DNA of 64,000 bases from Mariniflexile fucanivorans (GCF_004341235.1 NZ_SLUP01000008.1:1-64000), one strand, 5' to 3'; positions 33,647 through 42,863 are shown, counted from the stretch's first letter. A program made the numbers and translations. Notes: generated by a model from the sequence alone, not told the origin.

Positions 33647-34978
33647 ATGGCAAAGTTTGAGCTTAAATTACCCAAAATGGGAGAAAGTGTTGCAGAAGCT
33701 ACTATAACATCTTGGTTAAAAGACGTTGGAGATACTATAGAACTAGATGAAGCAGTTTTGGAAATCGCCACTGATAAAGTGGATAGCGAGGTTCCAAGTG
33801 AAGTAGATGGTATTTTAATTGAGAAATTTTTTAATGAAAATGATGTTGTTCAAGTAGGACAAACCATTGGTGTTATTCAAACGGATGGAGATGACAATGA
33901 TAATTCAGACGAAGATTTTGAATTACCATCAAACGAATACCCTCAAGATGAGGAATCTGTAGTTGAATATGTAAATAAATCTATTGCTGAAGCTCAAGAA
34001 ACAGTAGCACCATTAGCTTCTAGCGAAGACCGTTTTTATTCACCCTTGGTTAAAAACATAGCAAAGGAAGAAGGCGTTTCACAGCAAGAATTAGATAATA
34101 TTGTAGGTTCAGGTGTCGATAATCGTGTTACTAAAAACGATATTTTAAATTATATTCAAAATAAAGGTGGTCAAACAGAAGTAACACCTCCAAAAATTGA
34201 AGCTCCAGTTTTAGAAACCATTCAACAAGAAAAACCAAAATCAACACCAACGCCTGTTATTGTGAGTGGTGAAGACGAAATTATTGAAATGACCAGAATG
34301 GGCAAACTTATTGCGCATCATATGGTGGAGTCGGTACAAACATCGGCGCACGTACAAAGTTTTATTGAAGCTGATGTTACTAAAATTTGGAATTGGAGAA
34401 ATAAAGTTAAAGATGCTTTTCAAAAGCGTGAAGGTGAAAACTTAACCTTTACACCTATTTTCATGGAAGCGGTTGCCAAAGCACTTCGTGAATTCCCAAT
34501 GATGAACATTTCTTTACAAGGCGATACCATTGTTAAAAAGAAAAATATCAATTTAGGAATGGCAGCATCACTTGCCGATGGAAATTTAATTGTGCCTGTT
34601 ATCAAAAATGCAGACCAACTTAATTTGGTGGGTATGACAAAACAGGTGAATGATTTGGCAAATCGAGCTAGAGCAAATCAACTAAAACCAGACGATATTC
34701 AAGGTGGTACCTACACGGTTACCAATGTAGGAACTTTTGGTAGCCTTATGGGAACACCAATTATCAGTCAGCCACAAGTTGGTATTTTGGCATTAGGTGC
34801 CATTCGTAAAGTGCCAGCAGTTATTGAAACACCAGAAGGTGATTTTATAGGTATACGTTACCGCATGTTTTTATCGCATTCTTACGACCATCGTGTAGTA
34901 AATGGCGCTTTAGGCGGTATGTTTGTCAAAGCCGTTAAAGATTATTTAGAGGCTTGGGATAGTAATAGGGAAATATAA
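33647..34978 (+). CDS. Dihydrolipoamide acyltransferase (E2) of a 2-oxo acid dehydrogenase complex
   Basis: A 443-residue E2 with three modules: lipoyl domain (residues 1-80, lipoylated Lys44 in EIATDKVDSEV), peripheral subunit-binding domain (about 131-170, YSPLVKNIAKEEGVSQQELDNI) after an acidic linker, and a catalytic core with FTPIFMEAVAKALREFPMMN, TNVGTFGSLMGTPII and SHSYDHRVVNGALGG, where the His and Asp are catalytic. Sequence is closest to the branched-chain or combined 2-oxo acid type of Bacteroidota, whose E1 is encoded elsewhere. TAATTTTG at 33602-33609 is a possible -7 box. Confidence 0.93.
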   Translation: MAKFELKLPKMGESVAEATITSWLKDVGDTIELDEAVLEIATDKVDSEVPSEVDGILIEKFFNENDVVQVGQTIGVIQTDGDDNDNSDEDFELPSNEYPQDEESVVEYVNKSIAEAQETVAPLASSEDRFYSPLVKNIAKEEGVSQQELDNIVGSGVDNRVTKNDILNYIQNKGGQTEVTPPKIEAPVLETIQQEKPKSTPTPVIVSGEDEIIEMTRMGKLIAHHMVESVQTSAHVQSFIEADVTKIWNWRNKVKDAFQKREGENLTFTPIFMEAVAKALREFPMMNISLQGDTIVKKKNINLGMAASLADGNLIVPVIKNADQLNLVGMTKQVNDLANRARANQLKPDDIQGGTYTVTNVGTFGSLMGTPIISQPQVGILALGAIRKVPAVIETPEGDFIGIRYRMFLSHSYDHRVVNGALGGMFVKAVKDYLEAWDSNREI

Positions 34979-35027
34979 TCTTAACCCGTCAGTTGTAATT
35001 ATTTCTAAAGCCAATTTTATACTTAAT

Positions 35028-35117
35028 TGTCATATTGAGTATTTCGACTGCGCTCAGTACAGGCTCTGTCGAAATGCAACTTTTTATAAAGTCTTCGACA
35101 AGCTCAGACTGACATTT
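35028..35117. repeat. Composite REP-like element
   Basis: Contains GTCATATTGAGTATTTCGAC, GTCGAAATGCAAC and a closing GTCTTCGACAAGCTCAGACTGACA. The pieces are the same words as the inner arms of the long-hairpin element but arranged differently, an independent member of the TCGAAAT/ATTTCGA family. Confidence 0.7.
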
Positions 35118-35218
35118 AGATTCTAATTGGCTGTAAAGTTGGAAGTAAAAAAAATATTCCAATTAATTTTCATTTAATTACGCCCAACGAGTTAATCGTA
35201 ATCATTATAAATGTTAAA

Positions 35219-35254
35219 AACCTAACCTCAAACGGTTGGGTTTTCTTATTTTTG
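35219..35254 (+). terminator. Terminator of the E2 gene fused to the -7 box of the exonuclease gene
   Basis: Stem AACCTAACC / GGTTGGGTT (35219-35242) followed by TTTTCTTATTTTTG. The end of the T-run is also the TATTTTTG box (35247-35254) of the downstream gene, so one unit closes exactly where the next opens. Confidence 0.72.
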
Positions 35255-35301
35255 TAATTGTCTATTTTTAAAGACAAATTATTTAACAGAAAATAGAATT
35301 A

Positions 35302-36078
35302 ATGAATTTAAACCTAACAAAACCCATCTGTTTTTTCGATTTAGAAACAACAGGTGTCAATATAACAACCGATAGAATAGTTGAAATAGCTATTTTAAAA
35401 GTACATCCTAACGGAAAGGAAGAAAGTAAAACATGGGTAGTAAACCCTGAAATGAAAATTCCAGATGAGGTTATTGCCATTCACGGCATCAGTAATGAGG
35501 ATGTAGCTGATAAGCCAACGTTTAAAGAAATAGCCAAAGATGTTTATAATATGATTAAAGATTCCGATTTAGGAGGCTTTAATTCAAACAGATTCGATAT
35601 ACCATTATTAGCTGAAGAATTATTAAGAGCTGAGGTCGATTTCGATATGAAAAACCGTGTAGCTGTAGATGTGCAAACCATTTTTCATAAAATGGAACAA
35701 CGTACTTTAAGTGCCGCTTACAAGTTTTATTGTAATACAGAATTGGAAGGTGCTCATGGTGCAGAAGCAGATACCAGAGCAACTTACGAAGTGTTAAAAG
35801 CACAAATAGCTAAGTACGACGAAATAGAAAACGACACGAAGTTTTTAGCAGAATTCAGCTCAAGAAAACAATTTGCAGACTTTGCAGGTTTTATAGCTTT
35901 CAATAAAAAAGGTGAAGAGTGTTTTTCTTTTGGAAAGCATAAAGGCAAATTAGTAACCGAGGTTTTAGAAAGTGAACCTGGATATTTTGGGTGGTTGTTA
36001 AATGCCGATTTTCCGTTGTACACCAAAAAGGTGTTAACCGCTATTAAACTTAGAAGTTTTAATAATAAGTTAGGGTAA
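35302..36078 (+). CDS. DnaQ-like 3'-5' exonuclease with DUF3820-type C-terminal domain
   Basis: A 258-residue DEDDh exonuclease: Exo I FFDLETTG (Asp13, Glu15), Exo II GFNSNRFDIPLLAEEL, Exo III HGAEADTRATYEVL with catalytic His and Asp. A short C-terminal domain follows (FSFGKHKGKLVTEVL, YFGWLLNADFPLY), the pattern of DUF3820, found fused to exonucleases in this phylum. Probable DNA repair or proofreading helper. Own promoter at 35247-35254. Confidence 0.9.
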   Translation: MNLNLTKPICFFDLETTGVNITTDRIVEIAILKVHPNGKEESKTWVVNPEMKIPDEVIAIHGISNEDVADKPTFKEIAKDVYNMIKDSDLGGFNSNRFDIPLLAEELLRAEVDFDMKNRVAVDVQTIFHKMEQRTLSAAYKFYCNTELEGAHGAEADTRATYEVLKAQIAKYDEIENDTKFLAEFSSRKQFADFAGFIAFNKKGEECFSFGKHKGKLVTEVLESEPGYFGWLLNADFPLYTKKVLTAIKLRSFNNKLG

Positions 36079-36284
36079 AATAAGACCTAAATTTGAAGAC
36101 AAATGTATGTAACGCGAAAAGATTCAACAGATAAAAGGCACCTTAGATAATCCTATAAAAAATATATTTACGGGATAACAGTAACAAAAAATTACCATAT
36201 TCTGACATTTTTTTGCGTGATATAAGTAATAAAAGTTGCTATATAACACGCTGTGCGCCATTATGAAAAACATCCAGCCATAAA

Positions 36285-37214
36285 TTGAACAATTATTTTC
36301 AAGACATCGAATACCATTTGATAAAACACCTTTCGGAAACCAAAGAAAGGATGTTAATTGCTGTGGCTTGGTTTACAAATCAAAATATTTCGAATGCTTT
36401 AATTCGACTGAAAGATGTTAATATTGACATTATAGTAGATGACAATAAAGTGAATCGTGAATCAATAGCTATCAAAAATTTGCAGAATAACACAATACAA
36501 ATCTCATTCATTAAAGACTTACAAAAGAACTATTATTCAATGCATAATAAATTCTGTGTAATTGACAATAAAACAGTTTTAACAGGTTCATATAATTGGT
36601 CAAAAAACGCAAATACAAACGATGAGAATTTAGCCTTTATTTCTGATAAGGATATTGCTACAAGTTACAATATGGAATTCAGCAAAATAAAGAACAAAAA
36701 ATATAAAATAGACAGAATTTCATTTTCAAAAAAAGAGGTAGAACAATTAGTAAGCCTCATTGAAAAAGGACTTATCAGCTTACTCAAAGCGAATCGTGAA
36801 AGTTTGGAAACTGGAATGTTTAACGAATGGACTGACAAAAAAATCAAAAACCAAATTCGTGGAATTAGTGAGAGAGTTCACAACACTGTCAAAGACAAAG
36901 TAGGTTCAATTGGAATTTATTCAGATTTAATAGCTAAATATGGAATTGAATTTAATTATTTGGCAACTGAAGAGGAAAAAGCCAACTCTCGACATAAATA
37001 TTCAAAAGAAGGAATTGACAAAATAGAACACTATTTAAACATTGATTTTCAGTTATTAAAAATTAAAGCTATAGATAAAATCGTATCTAAATATCAAGAA
37101 CTGGTTAAAACAAAAACATCCAGAGAGGAAACGAGAAAGATATTAGAAATGGTTAATTTTATAATAAAAGAGAAATTATTTATTAATAATCAGTTAAAAA
37201 ACAACCTGAATTGA
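36285..37214 (+). CDS. Phospholipase D-like nuclease domain protein
   Basis: A 309-residue protein starting at TTG 36285, the first codon after an in-frame stop and needed for the family start YFQDIEYHLIKHL. The N-terminal half has a single HKD motif: His87, Lys89 and Asp94 in MHNKFCVIDN, followed by GSYNWSKNANTNDEN. One HKD means it should dimerise. The C-terminal half is helical and charged, unrecognised. Such PLD proteins are nucleases seen in restriction or defence contexts, but no partner genes adjoin. Base composition is AT-rich with no close relation to neighbours. Confidence 0.78.
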   Translation: MNNYFQDIEYHLIKHLSETKERMLIAVAWFTNQNISNALIRLKDVNIDIIVDDNKVNRESIAIKNLQNNTIQISFIKDLQKNYYSMHNKFCVIDNKTVLTGSYNWSKNANTNDENLAFISDKDIATSYNMEFSKIKNKKYKIDRISFSKKEVEQLVSLIEKGLISLLKANRESLETGMFNEWTDKKIKNQIRGISERVHNTVKDKVGSIGIYSDLIAKYGIEFNYLATEEEKANSRHKYSKEGIDKIEHYLNIDFQLLKIKAIDKIVSKYQELVKTKTSREETRKILEMVNFIIKEKLFINNQLKNNLN

Positions 37215-37345
37215 AAAAATAACGTCACACAACATGCATAAGTAAAAAAGAATAAATCTTACATCCAATAACCAAAATCAAAATCATAAATTTGTAGGAT
37301 AAGAAAATGACTGTGGGTTGGAAACTGACCATTACAAACAAACCC

Positions 37346-37484
37346 GCGTTAGGGATTGCAGTGGAAAGCCCACAGCGACCCCGACGCTTCGGGGGAGCGA
37401 GGACTTGTAACGTAAAGCCCGACCTTTTGTGATCCTGCAAGGTTTTGAAAACCTTGTAGGTATGAGCAAAAGGTAACGCCCAAA
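37346..37484 (-). repeat. GGGCGTT-type element, copy 1 (inverted)
   Basis: Read on the minus strand it begins TTTGGGCGTTACC, continues GGTCGGGCTTTACGTTAC and ends CCACTGCAATCCCTAACGC. Inside are hairpins CAAGGTTTTCAAAACCTTG and CCCCCGAAGCGTCGGGG. It is GC-richer than its surroundings. Copies 2 and 3 are at 40515 and 51011. Confidence 0.82.
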
Positions 37485-37498
37485 TTAAAATTTATAGA

Positions 37499-38110
37499 AT
37501 GAAAATAATTTGCATCGGTAGAAATTACACCGAACATATTAAAGAATTAGAAAACGAAAAGCCAACAGATCCGGTTATATTTTTAAAACCAGACACGTCT
37601 ATTCTATTAAAAAAACAACCGTTTTTTATCCCTGATTTTTCAAACGATGTACATTATGAAGTGGAGATTTTGGTTAAAATAAATAGAATAGGGAAGCATA
37701 TCGATAAGAAATTTGCCCATAAATATTATGAAGAAATAGGCTTGGGAATCGATTTTACAGCACGCGATGTGCAAAGCGACTTAAAAGCAAAGGGGTTGCC
37801 TTGGGAAAAAGCAAAAGCATTTGATGGTTCGGCGGTAGTTGGTAAATGGTTGCCAGTTTCAAGCTTTAAAGATGTGGATGCGATTGAGTTTTCTTTAAAA
37901 AAAAATGATAATATTGTACAATTAGGAAATACAAGCCACATGCTTTGGAAAATTGATGAATTAATAGAATATGTGTCAAAATATTTTACTTTAAAGATAG
38001 GAGATATTATATTTACAGGTACGCCAGCAGGAGTTGGTAAAGTAGTTGCAAATGATAAGCTCAAAGGATTTATAGAAGATAAAGAAATGTTTTCAATAAC
38101 AATTAAATAA
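37499..38110 (+). CDS. Fumarylacetoacetate hydrolase family protein
   Basis: A 203-residue single-domain FAH fold enzyme. Motifs: MKIICIGRNYTEHIKE, metal ligands in VHYEVEILVKI (Glu) and the GLGIDFTARDVQ segment, PWEKAKAFDGSAVVG, and GDIIFTGTPAGVGKV. Family members hydrolyse or decarboxylate diketo acids such as acylpyruvates or oxaloacetate; the exact substrate is unknown. It starts a tight operon: one base to the Hpt gene and then directly cinA. Confidence 0.92.
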   Translation: MKIICIGRNYTEHIKELENEKPTDPVIFLKPDTSILLKKQPFFIPDFSNDVHYEVEILVKINRIGKHIDKKFAHKYYEEIGLGIDFTARDVQSDLKAKGLPWEKAKAFDGSAVVGKWLPVSSFKDVDAIEFSLKKNDNIVQLGNTSHMLWKIDELIEYVSKYFTLKIGDIIFTGTPAGVGKVVANDKLKGFIEDKEMFSITIK

Positions 38111-38111
38111 A

Positions 38112-38453
38112 ATGGAACAGCATTACAAATTATTTAGAGTACGTGAGTTAGCAGACAACGATGAAGATTTTATCGCAACATTAGCTGAAGCTTTTTTGGA
38201 AGAAGTACCAGAGGATGCAGAACGATTAAAAAAAGCAGTTGCTGCGAAAGATTATCATGATGCCTATCAGGCAGCACATAAAATGAAGCCGACCATCGAT
38301 TTGTTCGAATTGGGAGTGCTTGATGTTTTAATTGAAGTGCAAGATTGGGGTAAATTTGAGAAAAGAGATTTAGATATTTCTTCTCAATTGGCTATTGTGC
38401 TTTCGGCGGTTGAAAATACGGTTGCCGAAATAAAGTCAGATTTTAATTTATAA
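38112..38453 (+). CDS. Histidine phosphotransfer (Hpt) domain protein
   Basis: A 113-residue protein of the Hpt four-helix-bundle type: LAEAFLEEVPEDAERLKKAVAAKDYHDAYQ precedes the conserved phospho-accepting histidine in AAHKMKPTIDLFEL. No kinase or regulator is encoded nearby, so it likely relays phosphate between components elsewhere. Sits between FAH and cinA genes with 1-base and 0-base gaps, strongly suggesting co-transcription. Confidence 0.85.
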   Translation: MEQHYKLFRVRELADNDEDFIATLAEAFLEEVPEDAERLKKAVAAKDYHDAYQAAHKMKPTIDLFELGVLDVLIEVQDWGKFEKRDLDISSQLAIVLSAVENTVAEIKSDFNL

Positions 38454-39704
38454 ATGTTAGCAGAAATAATCACCATTGGAGATGAACTTTTAATTGGTCA
38501 AGTAATTGACACCAATTCTGCATTTATTGCTAAGCATCTTAATAAAATAGGCGTATCTGTATATCAAATCACATCGGTTCAAGATGATAAAGAGCATATA
38601 CTAAAAGCCTTAAAAGATGCCGAAACGAATGTAGATATCGTTATTCTTACAGGTGGTTTAGGGCCAACAAAAGATGATATTACCAAAAAAACCATAGCTG
38701 AATATTTTAACGATACGCTAGTAAACGATGCGTCCGTTATAGAAAATATCGAAGAACTTTGGAAACATTATACAGGTGGTTTATTACTTCAAGTAAATCG
38801 TGATCAAGCGCTAGTGCCTTCAAAAGCAAAAGTGCTCATGAACAAATTGGGTACAGCTCCAGGGATGTGGATGGAAAAAGATGATAAAGTATTTATTTCA
38901 CTTCCAGGGGTACCTTATGAAATGAATGCTTTAATTGAGGAATCGGTTATTCCGAAGTTAAAAGAAAAATACAATTGCCCATATATTTTACACAAAACTT
39001 TATTGGTATATGGTATAGGTGAAAGCGCTTTGGCAGAACGTATTGAAGCTTGGGAAGATGCCTTACCCAAACACATTAAATTAGCCTATTTACCCAGTTT
39101 GGGTGTGATGAGGTTGCGTTTATCATCAAAAGGTTTTAATGTAAAAGAGGTTAAAGATGGCGTTCAAAAAGAAATAGACAAAGTACTTCCTTTAATAAAA
39201 GACGAATTTGCAGGTTTTGAAGAAGAAGATGGGTCTGTAGAAATTGTGATAGCTAAGCAATTAAGTAATCTTGGAAAAACATTGGCAACTGCCGAAAGTT
39301 GTACGGGCGGTATGATTGCTGGACAATTTACAACACATCCGGGTGCATCAGCTTATTTTAAAGGAGGCGTTGTAACCTATTCAACCGAATCAAAAATGAA
39401 CGTTTTAGGGGTTTCTAAAACAGATATTGATACATTTTCCGTGGTAAGTTCACAAGTTGTAGAGTCTATGGCGAGTAATGCCATGCGATTATTTCAAACA
39501 GATTACGCTATTGCGACCACAGGAAATGCAGGTCCAACAAAAGGAGATTCTGAAGCCGAAGTTGGTACCGTTTATATTGCTATCGCTACAAAAAACGGTG
39601 TGTATTCCCAAAAATTCATGTTAGGAAATTATCGAATAAAAGTCATAGATAAGGCGGTAAATAAAGCCTTGGAAATGCTTCTAAAAGAAATTTTTAAAAA
39701 TTGA
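38454..39704 (+). CDS. cinA: CinA family nicotinamide-nucleotide amidohydrolase
   Basis: A 416-residue two-domain protein. The N-terminal MoaB/Mog-like domain has ITIGDELLIGQVIDTNSAFI, VILTGGLGPTKDDIT and LPGVPYEMNAL. The C-terminal amidase domain has TAESCTGGMIAGQFT with the catalytic serine and TGNAGPTKGD. CinA salvages pyridine nucleotides (NMN deamidation, ADP-ribose cleavage) and is damage/competence associated in some bacteria. It is abutted by the Hpt gene; the L28 gene begins after its own promoter. Confidence 0.95.
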   Translation: MLAEIITIGDELLIGQVIDTNSAFIAKHLNKIGVSVYQITSVQDDKEHILKALKDAETNVDIVILTGGLGPTKDDITKKTIAEYFNDTLVNDASVIENIEELWKHYTGGLLLQVNRDQALVPSKAKVLMNKLGTAPGMWMEKDDKVFISLPGVPYEMNALIEESVIPKLKEKYNCPYILHKTLLVYGIGESALAERIEAWEDALPKHIKLAYLPSLGVMRLRLSSKGFNVKEVKDGVQKEIDKVLPLIKDEFAGFEEEDGSVEIVIAKQLSNLGKTLATAESCTGGMIAGQFTTHPGASAYFKGGVVTYSTESKMNVLGVSKTDIDTFSVVSSQVVESMASNAMRLFQTDYAIATTGNAGPTKGDSEAEVGTVYIAIATKNGVYSQKFMLGNYRIKVIDKAVNKALEMLLKEIFKN

Positions 39705-39715
39705 TAAAAAATAGG

Positions 39716-39745
39716 TTGTTGTAATACAAAGAATTTGTATATTTG
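39716..39745 (+). promoter_or_regulatory. Promoter of the L28-L33 operon
   Basis: TTG at 39716-39718, 19 bases, TATATTTG at 39738-39745: the canonical form in this group, 41 bases before the L28 ATG. Confidence 0.82.
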
Positions 39746-39786
39746 CACCTCGATTTTAAGCAACAAGAATTTTAAAGTTATAAATA

Positions 39787-40023
39787 ATGTCAAGAGTTTG
39801 TGAACTTACAGGTAAGAAGGCAATGGTTGGAAACAATGTGTCTCATGCAATGAATAGAACTAAACGCAAGTTTAATGCGAATTTAGTAAAGAAACGTTTT
39901 TACATTCCAGAAGAAGACAGCTGGATAACTTTAAAAGTTTCTACATCTGCTTTAAAAACTATTAACAAAATAGGTATTACTGCAGCAATTAAGGATGCAA
40001 AATCTAAAGGATTTTTAAAATAA
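39787..40023 (+). CDS. rpmB: 50S ribosomal protein L28 (bL28)
   Basis: A 78-residue protein with the L28 signature at the N-terminus, MSRVCELTGKKAMVGNNVSH, then KRKFNANLVKKRFYIPEEDSWI and STSALKTINKIG. Length and motifs are standard for bL28 of Bacteroidota, which lacks zinc cysteines. First gene of rpmB-rpmG-DUF4295-ftsY order. Confidence 0.97.
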   Translation: MSRVCELTGKKAMVGNNVSHAMNRTKRKFNANLVKKRFYIPEEDSWITLKVSTSALKTINKIGITAAIKDAKSKGFLK

Positions 40024-40048
40024 TAGCTGTATTTAATAAGTAAAAGAA

Positions 40049-40231
40049 ATGGCAAAGAAAGGTAATAGAATACAAGTAATTTTAGAGTGTACTGAGCACA
40101 AAGAGTCTGGACAACCAGGAACTTCACGTTACGTAACTAAAAAAAATAAAAAGAATACGCCAGATAGAATGGAAATTAAAAAATTCAACCCTATCCTTAA
40201 GCGTATGACAGTTCATAAAGAGATAAAATAA
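40049..40231 (+). CDS. rpmG: 50S ribosomal protein L33 (bL33)
   Basis: A 60-residue protein: [52 protein letters not shown], all typical of bL33. Only one cysteine (ECTEH) is present, so it is the zinc-free form. 25 bases after L28. Confidence 0.97.
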   Translation: MAKKGNRIQVILECTEHKESGQPGTSRYVTKKNKKNTPDRMEIKKFNPILKRMTVHKEIK

Positions 40232-40237
40232 TAAGTC

Positions 40238-40390
40238 ATGGCAAAGAAAACAGTAGCATCGTTACAAACATCTTCTAAAAGATTAACAAAAGCGATTAAA
40301 ATGGTAAAATCACCAAAAACTGGTGCTTACATGTTTGTTGAGTCTATCATGTCTCCAGAAATGGCAGACGACTTTTTCAGCAAAAAGTAA
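40238..40390 (+). CDS. DUF4295 small protein
   Basis: A 50-residue basic protein (MAKKTVASLQTSSKRLTKAI, ending MADDFFSKK) six bases after rpmG. It matches the DUF4295 family, restricted to Bacteroidota and always placed after L33, probably ribosome-associated (inference from position and charge). A strong terminator follows. Confidence 0.9.
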   Translation: MAKKTVASLQTSSKRLTKAIKMVKSPKTGAYMFVESIMSPEMADDFFSKK

Positions 40391-40412
40391 TATACCACTT
40401 TATAAAATACAC

Positions 40413-40442
40413 AAAGCTGCTTTCTTTATTGAAAGCAGCTTT
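40413..40442 (+). terminator. Terminator after the L28-L33 operon
   Basis: Perfect 12-bp stem AAAGCTGCTTTC / GAAAGCAGCTTT with T-run. Separates the ribosomal genes from ftsY. Confidence 0.9.
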
Positions 40443-40514
40443 TTTATGTTTATATTTGAATAGTTTCTGATAAATTAGCAGTAAAAATTAATGGTAAGAC
40501 TTTTGACATAATCA

Positions 40515-40740
40515 TTTGGGCGTTACCACAAGTGTCGGGCTTGGAGTTTATCCTGAGCGTAGACGAAGGACTATCTTTTTAAAACGTCATTGCGAGAACG
40601 AAGGACGAGGCAATCTGCCAATTTCTAGTTCTAACAATGTTTTATTTAAAATGTTTTAAAAAGGACGCAGCTTCAAATGCTTAGCATTCACGAATGCATT
40701 AATTCAAAAATGTTAAATTATGAGTAATCCCTAACGCAAA
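40515..40740 (+). repeat. GGGCGTT-type element, copy 2
   Basis: Begins TTTGGGCGTTACC, has GTCGGGCTT at 40536 and ends GTAATCCCTAACGCAAA at 40740. Its interior differs from the other copies and carries a nested REP (CGTCATTGCGAGAACGAAGG, then GAGGCAATCTGCC) and a GCTTAGCATTC palindrome. Fills most of the gap between DUF4295 and ftsY. Confidence 0.82.
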
Positions 40741-40783
40741 ACCGTAGCAACAAATAAACAACCAACGAATAAACGTTCAAACA

Positions 40784-41737
40784 ATGAGTTTTTTTAAAAA
40801 AATATTTTCCTCAGAAAAAAAGGAAACCCTCGATAAAGGTTTAGAAAAAACCAAAACCACTTTTTTTGGTAAACTAAGTAAAGCCGTAGCTGGAAAATCT
40901 AAAGTAGATGACGAGGTTTTAGATAACCTTGAAGAAATATTAGTATCAAGTGATGTTGGTGTAAATACCACCCTAAAAATCATCGAGCGTATTGAAGCAC
41001 GCGTTTCTAAAGATAAATATTTAGGAACCGACGAACTTAATACCATTCTTCGTGAAGAAATTGCAGGCTTACTAAGTGAAACCAATTCGGGAAATGAGTC
41101 CGAATTCACCATTCCTCAAGACAAAAAACCATATGTTATCATGGTAGTTGGCGTTAATGGTGTTGGTAAAACAACAACCATAGGAAAGTTAGCATACCAA
41201 TTTAAAAAACAAGGACTAAACGTAGTTTTAGGAGCTGCTGATACTTTTAGAGCCGCAGCTATAGATCAACTACAAGTTTGGGCAGATAGAGTAGGTGTGC
41301 CTTTAGTAAAACAATCTATGGGATCTGATCCTGCTTCTGTGGCGTTTGATACTTTGAAAAGTGCAGTTACTCAAAACGCTGATGTGGTTATTATTGATAC
41401 CGCTGGTCGTTTGCACAATAAAGTAAACTTAATGAACGAGCTTACTAAAGTAAAGCGCGTGATGCAAAAAGTAGTTGATGATACCCCTAACGATGTATTA
41501 TTGGTTTTAGATGGCTCAACAGGGCAAAACGCTTTTGAGCAAGCAAAACAGTTTACAGCAGCAACCGAAGTTACGTCATTAGCTGTAACAAAATTGGATG
41601 GAACTGCAAAAGGCGGCGTCGTCATTGGAATTTCAGACCAGTTTAAAATCCCCGTAAAATATATTGGAGTAGGTGAAGGTATTGAAGATTTACAAGTATT
41701 CAATAAATTCGAGTTTGTCGATTCGTTTTTTAAGTAA
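40784..41737 (+). CDS. ftsY: Signal recognition particle receptor FtsY
   Basis: A 317-residue SRP GTPase. N-terminal helical bundle (DDEVLDNLEEILVSSDVGVN), then G1 VGVNGVGKTTTIGKLA, the DTFRAAAIDQLQVW insert-box segment, G3 DTAGRLHNK, G4 TKLDGTAKGG and the closing YIGVGEGIEDLQVFN. The long acidic N-terminal extension of E. coli FtsY is lacking, as in other Bacteroidota. It targets nascent membrane proteins with Ffh. Confidence 0.97.
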   Translation: MSFFKKIFSSEKKETLDKGLEKTKTTFFGKLSKAVAGKSKVDDEVLDNLEEILVSSDVGVNTTLKIIERIEARVSKDKYLGTDELNTILREEIAGLLSETNSGNESEFTIPQDKKPYVIMVVGVNGVGKTTTIGKLAYQFKKQGLNVVLGAADTFRAAAIDQLQVWADRVGVPLVKQSMGSDPASVAFDTLKSAVTQNADVVIIDTAGRLHNKVNLMNELTKVKRVMQKVVDDTPNDVLLVLDGSTGQNAFEQAKQFTAATEVTSLAVTKLDGTAKGGVVIGISDQFKIPVKYIGVGEGIEDLQVFNKFEFVDSFFK

Positions 41738-41738
41738 A

Positions 41739-41758
41739 ATTCCTGCGAAAGCAGGAAT
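41739..41758. repeat. Short REP palindrome after ftsY
   Basis: ATTCCTGC GAAA GCAGGAAT, a stem immediately after the ftsY stop. The half-sequence TGCAGGAATGACA recurs near 54650. It may double as a transcript end for ftsY. Confidence 0.72.
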
Positions 41759-41804
41759 CTCATCAAAAAAATAGTTATCAATTGGAGGAGTGTTGTGTTG
41801 ATTA

Positions 41805-42863
41805 TTAGTCAATCAAAGCACTAATTTTCCCCCACAAATCATTATCAAAAGTAGAAAGGGCAAAATTCTCACCATCGCCAGCATCTCCCATTCTAATGAT
41901 CACCAATTTTTTACTAGGTACAATATAGATTTTCTGATCATTTTTACCTAAAGCAGCATACATATCGGCAGGAGCATTTGGTATTAATTCACCATTAAAT
42001 TCAATTTGAGTTTGTGGTAAATGGTAAGTCGATTTCCCATTAAGCCACCATAAATAGCCATAGGCTTTATTAATGTTTTGTGAGGTATTTGTGGCTTCAT
42101 TTAAAAATGCTTCGGGTACAATTTGTGTGTTTTCCCATTTTCCTTTAGCAGATATCATCAAGCCAAAACGTGCCATACTTCGTGTATTGCTGCCATAAAC
42201 ACTTAAATCACCTAAATTCACCCAAAGTCCATTCATGCCAATTTTATCTCTAAGCTTGGTATTAAAATAGCTGTTCCAAGTCTGGTTACTTGCTGCTGCA
42301 ACCACATCCTGCATTTTTACATATACATTGTGGTATGCCCATCGTGTACCCGCATCTGCAACATATTGTAAGTTTGAAGGAGAAACATCATCTCCTAAAC
42401 TATCATCTAAACCAGAATTCATTGATAGTAAGTTTTTACAGGTAATTAGGTTTTCTTTCGCTAAAGGGGCACTCGTCCATCCTGTTCCTAAATAATCTGA
42501 AACTTTATTGTTTATATTTATCAATCCTTCTTCTTGAGCAATACCAGATACCGCAGTGGTTAATGTTTTTCCAGCACTAGCCCAATACCACGAAGCTGTT
42601 TTACTGTGACCATTGAAATAATCTTCACGAACAATTCTACCATTGTAAAGTATCATAAAACTTTTGGTATTTTTTTCTTCTAAAAAATCTAATAAAGGTT
42701 GCAGTTCACTCTCGTTCCATCCTAAATCAGCTATAGATTTTGTTTCCCAAGTTTCGGAATTTATTGGAGGAAAATAAAGTGTATCGTTTTCAACTGGTTC
42801 GTCTTTTGAACAATTAAAAAGCAACACGGTTACTATAAGCGGTAAAAAGTATAATCGTTTCAT
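41805..42863 (-). CDS. Beta-lactamase family serine hydrolase, lipoprotein
   Basis: A 352-residue lipoprotein (lipobox VTVLLFNCSKD). The active-site serine and lysine are in WASAGKTLTTAV (SxxK), with a following WAYHN (YxN) motif, and GYLWWLNG later. This is the class C/DD-peptidase-like fold, commonly esterase or peptidase rather than a resistance enzyme. A CAAATATA (TATATTTG on the minus strand) at 42890-42897 could be the -7 box. Ends near a short REP after ftsY. Confidence 0.9.
   Translation of the reverse strand: MKRLYFLPLIVTVLLFNCSKDEPVENDTLYFPPINSETWETKSIADLGWNESELQPLLDFLEEKNTKSFMILYNGRIVREDYFNGHSKTASWYWASAGKTLTTAVSGIAQEEGLININNKVSDYLGTGWTSAPLAKENLITCKNLLSMNSGLDDSLGDDVSPSNLQYVADAGTRWAYHNVYVKMQDVVAAASNQTWNSYFNTKLRDKIGMNGLWVNLGDLSVYGSNTRSMARFGLMISAKGKWENTQIVPEAFLNEATNTSQNINKAYGYLWWLNGKSTYHLPQTQIEFNGELIPNAPADMYAALGKNDQKIYIVPSKKLVIIRMGDAGDGENFALSTFDNDLWGKISALID

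Noticed and set aside
37225-37537. Minus-strand ORFs of 71 and 62 codons around 37.2-37.5 kb
   Set aside because: They run through the GGGCGTT element; composition and content follow the repeat and no conserved protein is apparent.
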